In this document: one piece after another, positions 43,615 through 50,628 of the stretch
How positions within the stretch are numbered: the stretch's first letter is position 1
Layout of the letters: every line of letters starts with the position of its first letter
Assembly: GCA_963837485.1 (NCBI GenBank)
Contig: CAWINP010000001.1
Location: forward strand, 124,001-188,000
DNA from: Solirubrobacter sp963837485
GTDB taxonomy: Bacteria; Actinomycetota; Thermoleophilia; Solirubrobacterales; Solirubrobacteraceae
Reading direction: 5' to 3'
DNA length: 64,000 nucleotides
Made by a program: the position numbers and the translations under genes
Notes under the pieces: generated by a model
Told to the model about the DNA's origin: nothing
What the model saw: only the letters and a program-made list of their open reading frames with translations
Database searches by the model: none

Positions 43615-44892
43615 CTACACGGCGCGGAGCAGCCCGCCTTCGACGAGCCGCGCGGCGATCGGCGCCAGCGCGGGCAGCGGTCGCCCGGCGCGTTCGGCCA
43701 CCGCGAGCAGATCGCGCGTGCCGTCGCAGAGGTTCAGGAGCCACATCATGTCCGTCACCTCCTGCTCGACCGAGCGCGGGCCGCCGAGGGACGGATAGAG
43801 CGAGCGCTTGCCGAGCTGCGGCTCGCCGTAAGGGTGCGTCGCGGCGAGCGTCCGATTGGCCTCGAGGGCCGCCACCAGCGCGCGGTACATCTCCAGGCTG
43901 CCGCCGAGCGCTTCCGGCGTGACGAACGACAGGTCGTCGAGCGACGTGTGGTACTCGGGATAGGTGCCGTACATCGAGCGCATCAGCGACCCGACCGGGA
44001 GGTCGAAGCCCGGCGAGCAGAACTGGCGCTCGTCGCTGCCGGTGGGGAAGAAGTCGAGCACGCGATGCTCCGTGCCGGCCAGCACGTGCTCGGCGACCCG
44101 GTCCGCGAGCGAGTCGCCCCGGCGCGAGCGCTTGTAGGTGAACGGCGCGGGGTCGCCGGCGCACGTGATCACGTAGCCCGCGGCGAGCCGCTCGCGCAGA
44201 CGCTCTCCGAAGCGCGAGAGGTAGGCGATGCTCCCGATCGTCTCCGGCAACCAGAGGAAGCGGTAGGTGAAGCGGCGCTCCGGCAGCTCGCGGACCGCCG
44301 CCGCCAGATGCGCCGCGATCACCGGCCCGGAGAGCTCGTTGTTGGCCATCGACGGGTGGCAGCAGTACGTCGAGAACAGCACCTCCCGCTCTCCGCCTGC
44401 GATGACGACCTCGCCGACCTCGACGTGCCCGGGCGCCAGATCGGCGTCGATCAGGACCTCGTACTCGCCGTCGACCAGCCGCTCGCGCATCGCGTGCGCG
44501 AGGCAGAAGCCCCACCGGCGGCGGTAGTAGCTCGTGACGTACGGGATCGCCTCGGGCAGGTCCGGGAGGCTGTGGAGATGGCCCTGAAGCTCCTCCAGGC
44601 CCATCACGCGGTGCACCGGCTCGCTGTAGCCGAGGACGTGCAGGTTGTGGTCGGCGAAGTCCACCACGCGCTCGCCGTCAGGCCCGCGGATCCACGCTTC
44701 GCGAATCGTCCACTCGTCCGGGATCGTCCAGTCGAGCGCCGGCTCGCCGGTCGCCCAGCGGTGGACCTCCATCTCGCCCGCGGTCTCGGCGAGGATCGCG
44801 AGCGTCTCGCGGAACCCCGGCCCGGTTAGGCTGCGCGGGATCGGCCACAGACGGCGCGCCAGGGCATGCAGCTCATCACCGCTGAAGGACAT
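43615..44892 (-). CDS. DUF4910/M28-like aminopeptidase-type protein of a sugar cluster
   Basis: A 425-residue cytoplasmic protein of the DUF4910/DUF2172 family, related to M28 zinc aminopeptidases. Landmarks are LWPIPRSLTGPGFRETL, FADHNLHVLGYSEPVHR, FSTYCCHPSMANNELSGP (metal-site region), LPETIGSIAYLSR and TYPEYHTSLDDLSFV. Such proteins occur repeatedly in nonulosonic-acid and flagellar glycosylation loci; their substrate is unknown, with deacylation or amide hydrolysis as the simplest idea. It is divergent from pseB across a 91-base gap containing a hairpin. Confidence 0.85.
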   Translation of the reverse strand: MSFSGDELHALARRLWPIPRSLTGPGFRETLAILAETAGEMEVHRWATGEPALDWTIPDEWTIREAWIRGPDGERVVDFADHNLHVLGYSEPVHRVMGLEELQGHLHSLPDLPEAIPYVTSYYRRRWGFCLAHAMRERLVDGEYEVLIDADLAPGHVEVGEVVIAGGEREVLFSTYCCHPSMANNELSGPVIAAHLAAAVRELPERRFTYRFLWLPETIGSIAYLSRFGERLRERLAAGYVITCAGDPAPFTYKRSRRGDSLADRVAEHVLAGTEHRVLDFFPTGSDERQFCSPGFDLPVGSLMRSMYGTYPEYHTSLDDLSFVTPEALGGSLEMYRALVAALEANRTLAATHPYGEPQLGKRSLYPSLGGPRSVEQEVTDMMWLLNLCDGTRDLLAVAERAGRPLPALAPIAARLVEGGLLRAV

Positions 44893-44938
44893 GCCGGCGG
44901 CAGGCTAGATCATCGCGCGACGGGCGGGGCGGGCGGGC

Positions 44939-44960
44939 GGGGTCCGTCTTCGCGGACCCC
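44939..44960. promoter_or_regulatory. Hairpin in the pseB / DUF4910 divergent promoter region
   Basis: GGGGTCCG-TCTTCG-CGGACCCC is a perfect 8-bp stem with a six-base loop, lying 24 bases before the pseB GTG start. It sits in the only promoter region serving the two divergent halves of the nonulosonic-acid cluster. It could be a regulator site or a leader structure. Confidence 0.5.
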
Positions 44961-44983
44961 ACCAATAGACTCCGCGCCGAACT

Positions 44984-46003
44984 GTGGACCTGAACGGCAA
45001 GACGATCCTCGTGACCGGTGCGACCGGCTCCTTCGGCACGCAGTTCATCCGCACGGTGCTGGATCGCTACGAGCCGCACTCGCTGCGCGTGTTCAGCCGC
45101 GACGAGCTCAAGCAGTCGCAGCTGATCGAGATCTTCGACCACGACGAGCGGCTGCGCCTCCTGATCGGCGACGTTCGCGACCTCGAGCGGCTGCGTCGCG
45201 CCACGCGGGGCGTCGACCTCATCATCCACGCCGCCGCCCTCAAGCAGGTCCCGGCCTGCGAGTACAACCCGTTCGAGGCCGTCCAGACGAACGTGCTCGG
45301 CGGCGAGAACGTGATCTCCGCGGCGATCGACAACGGCGTGCCGTTGACGATCGCCCTCAGCACCGACAAGGCCGTCAACCCCGTCAACCTCTACGGCGCC
45401 ACGAAGCTGTGCGCGGAGAAGATCTTCGCCCAGGCGAACAGCTATGCGCCCGATGGGTCGGTGCGCTTCGCCAGCGTCCGCTACGGCAACGTCGTCGGCA
45501 GCCGCGGCAGCGTCATCCCGATCTTCAAGCAGCAGGCGCGCGAAGGCCTGGTGACGCTGACCGACGAGCGGATGACGCGCTTCTGGATCACGCTTCCCCA
45601 GGCGGTCGACTTCGTCCTTTCGTGCGCCCCTCTCGTCCAGGGCGGCGAGACGTTCGTGCCGAAGATCCCGAGCATGCGCGTGACCGACATCGCCGAGGCG
45701 CTGGCGCCCGGCGTGCAGCGGCGCGTGGTCGGCATCCGCCCGGGCGAGAAGCTGCATGAGGTGATGGTCACCGAGGACGAGGCGCGGCACGCGTTCGACC
45801 TCGGCGATCGCTTCGTGATCCTGCCGCAGCGCGCGACCTGGCGCCGGACCGATCCCGACGGGGAGCGGCTGCCGGATGGCTTCAGGTACTCGTCGGACGA
45901 CAACGACCGCTGGGTCACGCACGAGGAGCTGCGGGAGATGGCCGCGGGCGTGGCGCCCGGCCGGCGCGCGAGCGATCGCTCGCAGGCCGGCTGGGAGGCG
46001 TGA
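44984..46003 (+). CDS. pseB: UDP-N-acetylglucosamine 4,6-dehydratase (inverting), PseB
   Basis: A 339-residue soluble SDR that dehydrates and C5-epimerises UDP-GlcNAc, the first step to pseudaminic acid. Visible are the cofactor motif TGATGSFG (11-18), HAAALKQVPACEYNP, the catalytic STDKA (126-130) and Tyr137-xxx-Lys141 in LYGATK, plus YGNVVGSRGSVIP and VGIRPGEKLHEVM. These match PseB/FlaA1 closely, including normal length. GTG start. It heads a coupled operon with ACP, AMP-ligase, SDR and AAC(3) genes. FnlA/WbjB (L-FucNAc pathway) is a close alternative. Confidence 0.93.
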   Translation: MDLNGKTILVTGATGSFGTQFIRTVLDRYEPHSLRVFSRDELKQSQLIEIFDHDERLRLLIGDVRDLERLRRATRGVDLIIHAAALKQVPACEYNPFEAVQTNVLGGENVISAAIDNGVPLTIALSTDKAVNPVNLYGATKLCAEKIFAQANSYAPDGSVRFASVRYGNVVGSRGSVIPIFKQQAREGLVTLTDERMTRFWITLPQAVDFVLSCAPLVQGGETFVPKIPSMRVTDIAEALAPGVQRRVVGIRPGEKLHEVMVTEDEARHAFDLGDRFVILPQRATWRRTDPDGERLPDGFRYSSDDNDRWVTHEELREMAAGVAPGRRASDRSQAGWEA

Positions 46004-46260
46004 CCGAACTAGACTGCGGCCGCGTGGACGCGATCGAGGCCATTACCGCCGCCATCGCGGAGCACCGGTCCGGCCCGCACGATCCGGACAGCGAGATCCT
46101 CGCCGACATCGGACTCGATTCGCTCGACTACGCGTCGGTCGTCGTGACCGTCGAGGACCGCCTCGGAGTGTCGCTGCGCGAGCAGGAGATCGACTGGTCG
46201 CAGGTGCGGACGATCCGTGACCTCGCGAGCGTTTTCGAGCGTCACGCCGACGCCGCATGA
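46000..46260 (+). CDS. Acyl carrier protein
   Basis: An 86-residue ACP with the phosphopantetheine attachment motif IGLDSLDYASVV (Ser41). The remainder forms the expected acidic three-helix pattern. The GTG start overlaps the pseB stop and the stop overlaps the AMP-ligase ATG, so it is embedded in the sugar operon rather than in a fatty acid operon. It probably carries a special acyl group activated by the next gene product. Confidence 0.93.
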   Translation: MTELDCGRVDAIEAITAAIAEHRSGPHDPDSEILADIGLDSLDYASVVVTVEDRLGVSLREQEIDWSQVRTIRDLASVFERHADAA

Positions 46261-47276
46261 TCGTCGCCGGGCCCGCCGAGGCCGACCAGCGCCGCGCGCT
46301 GGGGGCGATCGCACAGGCGCGCCGCACCCGGAGCCCGCTCGTCATCGCCGCGGACGTCGCCCCGGCCGTGCCCGCGGCGCCGGCGCCGGGTGTCACGCTG
46401 TTCACCAGCGGCACCACCGGCGAGCCCAAGCCGGTGCACCGGCCTTGGGACGAGCTCGAGGCGGAGGTCTCGAGCGCCGGAGCGCCGGAGGATCGCTTCC
46501 TGCTGACCTACAACGTCGCCCGCTATGCGGGACTGCAGGTGGCGCTGCACTGCCTCGCTCACGGGTGCGAGCTGCTCGTGCCCGAGCGCGTCGACGACGT
46601 CGACGCGGTGATCGCCGCCGGCGGGCACGCCACGCACGTGTCTGTCACGCCCAGCCTTTTGCGGCGGATCGTCATGGCCGGCGGCGCCGAGCCGCTGGCG
46701 GGACTCACGCAGATCACGCTCGGCGGCGAATACGCGACCCAGGCGGTGCTCGACCTCGCCGCCCGAAGCTGGCCGGCGGCGCGCGTCACGAGTATCTACG
46801 CCTCCTCGGAGGCGGGCGCCACGCTCGCCGCGTCCGACGGGCGCGAGGGGTTCCCGGTCGCCATGCTCGAGCGCGGCCGCGCGGGACGCACGGGCCGGTT
46901 GCTCGACGACGGCGAGCTCGTGGTCACGCTCGCGAACGGGCGCGAGGTGCGCACGGGCGACCATTGGGCGATAGAGGCCGGGCGGCTGCGTTACCGCGGC
47001 CGGGACGCGGACCTCGTCAACGTCGGCGGCTACAAGGTGAGCCCCGCCAAGGTGGAGCGCGTCCTGCTCGGCGTCGCCGGCGTCGAGGACTGCCGCGTGT
47101 ACGGCCGTCCGAGCCCGGTGACCGGTGAGGTGGTGGTGGCCGAGCTGGTGGGCGAGGTCGACCTGGCCGTGGTACGGACGGCCTGCCGCGAGGCGCTCGA
47201 GCGGCCGGAGGTGCCGGGGCTGTTCCGCAAGGTCGAGGCGGTACCGCTGACGGCGGCCGGCAAGGCGCGCCGATGA
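46257..47276 (+). CDS. Short AMP-dependent ligase (ANL family) lacking the usual N-terminal subdomain
   Basis: A 339-residue adenylate-forming enzyme. It retains A3 (FTSGTTGEPKPV, 49-60), A5 (IYASSEAG, 180-187), A7-like TGDHW (233-237), the A8 hinge RGRDADLVNVGGYKV (248-261) and the A10-like Lys336 in TAAGKARR. Only about 48 residues precede A3, against about 150-200 in typical ANL enzymes, so most of the N-terminal subdomain is missing. It probably loads a carboxylic acid onto the adjacent ACP. Coupled at both ends by ATGA overlaps. Confidence 0.88.
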   Translation: MIVAGPAEADQRRALGAIAQARRTRSPLVIAADVAPAVPAAPAPGVTLFTSGTTGEPKPVHRPWDELEAEVSSAGAPEDRFLLTYNVARYAGLQVALHCLAHGCELLVPERVDDVDAVIAAGGHATHVSVTPSLLRRIVMAGGAEPLAGLTQITLGGEYATQAVLDLAARSWPAARVTSIYASSEAGATLAASDGREGFPVAMLERGRAGRTGRLLDDGELVVTLANGREVRTGDHWAIEAGRLRYRGRDADLVNVGGYKVSPAKVERVLLGVAGVEDCRVYGRPSPVTGEVVVAELVGEVDLAVVRTACREALERPEVPGLFRKVEAVPLTAAGKARR

Positions 47277-47995
47277 CGCTCCCCGAGCGCGTGCTCGTCA
47301 CCGGCGGCTCACGCGGGCTCGGGCTCGCCTTCTGCCGCGCGCTCGTCGCCGAGGGCTCGGCCGTGCGGACGATCGCGCGCTCGCGCACCGAGGCGGTGGA
47401 GGAGCTCGAGCGGACCGCCGGCGATCGCTTCGAGTTCGTCACGGGTGACGTGACCTCCGACGACGCCATCCGCCGCTTCGTCGAGGGCGCGCGGGACTTC
47501 GACGCGCTGGTGAACAACGCCGGCGCGGGAATCGACGGGCTGCTGGCGACCCAGAGCGTCGATGCGATCGACCGCGTGCTCGACCTCAACCTGCGCGCCG
47601 CGCTCGTGTGCGCCAAGTGGTTCGTGCGCGCGCGGCTGGGCGCGCGGCTGCCGGGCACGATCGTCAACGTCTCCTCGATCGTGGGGATCCGCGGGTACGC
47701 CGGGCTCGCGGCGTACGGCGCGACGAAGGCCGGGATGCTCGGGATGACGCGCGCGCTCGCCCGCGAGCTCGGCTCCAGGGGCTTCCGGGTGAACGCGGTG
47801 CTGCCGGGCTACCTCGACACCGAGCTCTCGTCTTCACTCGGCACTCAGCAGCTCGACCAGATCGTCCGCCGGACGCCGCTCGGCCGGCTCGGGACGGTTG
47901 ACGACATCACGCCGGTCGTGCTCTTCCTGCTCAGCGACGCGGCGGCCTTCTTGACCGGGCAGGAGATCGTGGTCGACGGCGGCATCACGTGCTGA
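47273..47995 (+). CDS. SDR oxidoreductase (FabG-like)
   Basis: A 240-residue short-chain dehydrogenase with VTGGSRGLGLAF (cofactor), NNAGAG, NVSSIVGIRG, the catalytic YGATK and the C-terminal GQEIVVDGGITC. This is the 3-oxoacyl-ACP reductase-like pattern. Next to an ACP and a ligase it most simply reduces an ACP-bound beta-keto acyl group, giving a hydroxyacyl chain; acting on a sugar is the alternative. ATGA overlap with the ligase gene. Confidence 0.9.
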   Translation: MTLPERVLVTGGSRGLGLAFCRALVAEGSAVRTIARSRTEAVEELERTAGDRFEFVTGDVTSDDAIRRFVEGARDFDALVNNAGAGIDGLLATQSVDAIDRVLDLNLRAALVCAKWFVRARLGARLPGTIVNVSSIVGIRGYAGLAAYGATKAGMLGMTRALARELGSRGFRVNAVLPGYLDTELSSSLGTQQLDQIVRRTPLGRLGTVDDITPVVLFLLSDAAAFLTGQEIVVDGGITC

Positions 47996-48750
47996 TCGGC
48001 GCGTCCGCGATCGCCGCCGCCGTCGAGGATGCCGGCGCTCGCCCGGGCGACACGCTGTGGGTGCACTCGGGGCTGCAGCGCTCCGGGCGCGTCGCGGGCG
48101 AGACGCGCGAGGCCAAGCTCGGCACGATCACCGAGGGACTCCAGGCGAACGCCGCGGCGCTGTGGATGCCGACGTTCACGTACTCGTTCACCAAGGGCGA
48201 GGAGTACGAGCCGGCCGGGACGCCCTCGACGGTGGGCCAGCTGACTGAGACGTTCCGCGTGCAGGACGGGGTGCGCCGCACGATGGACCCGATCTTCTCG
48301 GCGGCGGTCGCGGGGGACGCTCCGGCTCACCTGTTTGCGCTCGCCGACCAGGACTGCTTCGGCTCGCGGAGCGTGTTCGCGCATCTTGCCGACGCCGACG
48401 CGCTGCTCGTGTTCTTCGATGTCAGCTTCGAGCTGTGCACGTTCATCCACCACGTCGAGCAGGGCCTCGGCGTGCCGTATCGCTACTTCAAGGCGTTTCC
48501 GGGGCAGATCGTCACGGATGGGACGCGCACGCCGGTGGTCGCCCGCTTCTTCGTGCGCCGCCTCGAGGAGGACGTCGTGACCCATCTGACGCCGCTGTGG
48601 GACTCGCTCGTCGAGGCCGGGCTCGGCCACGTCGCCTCGATCCCGCGCGGCCCGACCGTGCGTGCGGTCCGCGCGCGCGCCGTGGCATCGCACGCTGCCG
48701 AGCGGATCGCCGCCGAGCCAGACTTCCTGCTCGAGCGGGGGCACCGCTGA
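47989..48750 (+). CDS. AAC(3)-family N-acyltransferase
   Basis: A 253-residue member of the aminoglycoside 3-N-acetyltransferase family. Family residues are the N-terminal GDTLWVHSGLQRSG, LWMPTFTYSF and the catalytic HHVEQGLGVPYRYFK (His155, Glu157, Tyr164-Arg165). In glycan clusters this fold acylates amino sugars, so drug resistance is not implied. The GTG at 47989 overlaps the SDR stop. It is the only evident acyltransferase in the operon and is the likely user of the ACP-bound acyl group. Confidence 0.88.
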   Translation: MLIGASAIAAAVEDAGARPGDTLWVHSGLQRSGRVAGETREAKLGTITEGLQANAAALWMPTFTYSFTKGEEYEPAGTPSTVGQLTETFRVQDGVRRTMDPIFSAAVAGDAPAHLFALADQDCFGSRSVFAHLADADALLVFFDVSFELCTFIHHVEQGLGVPYRYFKAFPGQIVTDGTRTPVVARFFVRRLEEDVVTHLTPLWDSLVEAGLGHVASIPRGPTVRAVRARAVASHAAERIAAEPDFLLERGHR

Positions 48751-48759
48751 GCGCGCGGC

Positions 48760-50628
48760 TCAGCGTGCCAGCAGGCGCAGGCCCGCGACCGTCTCCACGC
48801 GCGGCAACCCCTCGTGGTAGCGCGAGAGCGCGGCATCGGCCGCGGCGAGCTCCTCCGCCCCGTCCGCGACGGCGACCATGTCGGGAGCGTCGTCGCGGTC
48901 AAGGCCGACCGTGGTCATCGCCGCGACGAGCGCGGTGGTCGCGAACTGCGGAGTGTTGATCACCAGCGTCGCGGGGTCCGCGGCCGTGAAGCTGTCGCGC
49001 CAGAGCTCGAGCAGGGCCACGTCGGCGATCAGCTCCTCGGCGAACGCCATCACCACGACTCGCCGCGGCTCGGACAGGAAGGCGCGCTCGATCTCCGGAT
49101 CGCGAGCACGCTCGGCATCCGAAGGCGGCAGACAGGCGGGCTGCCCATCGAGCACGACCGCGGTGCACCGGTCAAGGCCGGCGTCGTGCCCGGGCGTGAG
49201 CTGCTCGGGTGAGTGCCAGCTGCGCGTCGCGACCGCGTCCTGGCCGGATGCCACCAGCGGGAACGCGATCGGCTGCCGGAAGAACACTCCGTAGGCGAAG
49301 CGGAGCGCCAGCCGGCGGATGTCCTCATCGGCGTGGCCGGGAGCGAGTCCGAGCGCGTCATCGAGCTCGCGCCGATAGTCCTCGGGCTTGAGCGCGGCGC
49401 GCACGAACGCCGTGCGGTGGACGATGCCCGGCGCGGAGGCGATCACCCGCTTGCCCTTCGCGGCCATCTCCATGCCGACGCTGCTGTGCGCGATGAGCCC
49501 GACCGTGCCGAGCTCCATCAGCGTGTACGAGCTGATCTCGTCGTCGGGCGCGACCCAGCGCACGTTGGCCGGCAGATCGGCGCGCAACGGGTCGAATGAA
49601 GCGAGCTGCTGCGAGTTCGTGCCGACCGACCGGCGGCTGCCGGTGTTCGGGTGCACCCGGATCGCGAGGTCGAGCTCGGGATGTGCGCGTGCGTACTCGA
49701 TCGTCTCGGCGATCCACTCGGTCTGGGGCCGCGCCGCGTTCCATTCCGGCTCGGCGGTCACCTCGTCGTCAGAGGAGGTGAACAGCACCCAGAGCGGGCG
49801 ATCGGGGCTCAGCCCGAGCACCTCGCGCACGTGCGCGAGCCCCTGAGGCTCGGGGCTGAACGCGACGCAGCCGGTGTTGATCCCGTGCTCGCGCTCGGCG
49901 AGATGCCGGGTGACCTCGCGCAGCTCGCCCGTGCTCAGCGGAACGTCACCCCACTCCTCCCAGTACTCCGCGAACTGCTCGAGCGCGACGACCGAGCGGT
50001 CGACGGTCAGGCGCATCGTGCCCTTGCGCGGCCCGCGCTCGTGGCAGACCGTGCGGATGCCGTGCGTGCGGGCGAGCTCGAATGCGACGCGCGTCGATGA
50101 CTGGCGGCCGTTGAAGACGAGCAGGGCGTCCGGCTCGTAGTCGACCAGCAGGCGGTCGAGCGCGAACGCGGCGATCAGGCCGCTGTAGAGGTAGCTGCGC
50201 GCCGCCTGCTCGACCTCGGGGTCGGTGACGTCGAGCCGCGACCGGCGGAAGTGCGAGTGCACCGAGCCACGCACCCACTCGCCGATGCGCCAGTGGCCGT
50301 AAGAGGCCCCGAACAGCTCCTCGCGCGCCAGCGTCGAGACCCAGCGGCGCGCCTCGCGCGCCTCGCGCGGGTGTAGGGAGCGCCCGAGCCACTCATACGG
50401 CGTCTGGTTGTCGGCGGCGAGCCGGGCCACGCCGGCCTGGCACTGCAGGCAGGCGTCGGCGGGACGGTCCTCCCATGCCTTCCAGTAGACGTCGCAGTCC
50501 GAGAACAGCCCGTCGCACATGACGTAGCGGACGTCGGCGCCGCGGTGGCGCAAGCCGTGGGCGATCGTCATGTCCCAGTGGCCGTGCACGACCCAGCGGT
50601 TGTGCGGGGAGTAGCAGAGCACCTTCAT
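48760..50628 (-). CDS. Capsule-biosynthesis-like glycosyltransferase (GT-B), 622 aa
   Basis: A 622-residue protein beginning MKVLCYSPHNRWVVHGHWD. The region 250-440 has a Kdo-transferase/capsular polysaccharide synthesis-like pattern (LWVLFTSSDDEV, LDLAIRVHPNTGSRRS, VGLIAHSSVGMEMAAKGKRVI), typical of GT-B enzymes that add acidic sugars. The C-terminal ~120 residues form an extra domain (RVVVMAFAEELIADVALLEL) that I do not recognise. As the gene nearest the nonulosonic-acid operon, it is a candidate nonulosonic-acid or linker transferase. ATGA overlap with the next gene upstream. Confidence 0.8.
   Translation of the reverse strand: MKVLCYSPHNRWVVHGHWDMTIAHGLRHRGADVRYVMCDGLFSDCDVYWKAWEDRPADACLQCQAGVARLAADNQTPYEWLGRSLHPREAREARRWVSTLAREELFGASYGHWRIGEWVRGSVHSHFRRSRLDVTDPEVEQAARSYLYSGLIAAFALDRLLVDYEPDALLVFNGRQSSTRVAFELARTHGIRTVCHERGPRKGTMRLTVDRSVVALEQFAEYWEEWGDVPLSTGELREVTRHLAEREHGINTGCVAFSPEPQGLAHVREVLGLSPDRPLWVLFTSSDDEVTAEPEWNAARPQTEWIAETIEYARAHPELDLAIRVHPNTGSRRSVGTNSQQLASFDPLRADLPANVRWVAPDDEISSYTLMELGTVGLIAHSSVGMEMAAKGKRVIASAPGIVHRTAFVRAALKPEDYRRELDDALGLAPGHADEDIRRLALRFAYGVFFRQPIAFPLVASGQDAVATRSWHSPEQLTPGHDAGLDRCTAVVLDGQPACLPPSDAERARDPEIERAFLSEPRRVVVMAFAEELIADVALLELWRDSFTAADPATLVINTPQFATTALVAAMTTVGLDRDDAPDMVAVADGAEELAAADAALSRYHEGLPRVETVAGLRLLAR

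Noticed and set aside
47989..48750. Aminoglycoside resistance gene
   Set aside because: The AAC(3) fold is present, but operon context with pseB and an ACP points to amino-sugar acylation, not drug modification.
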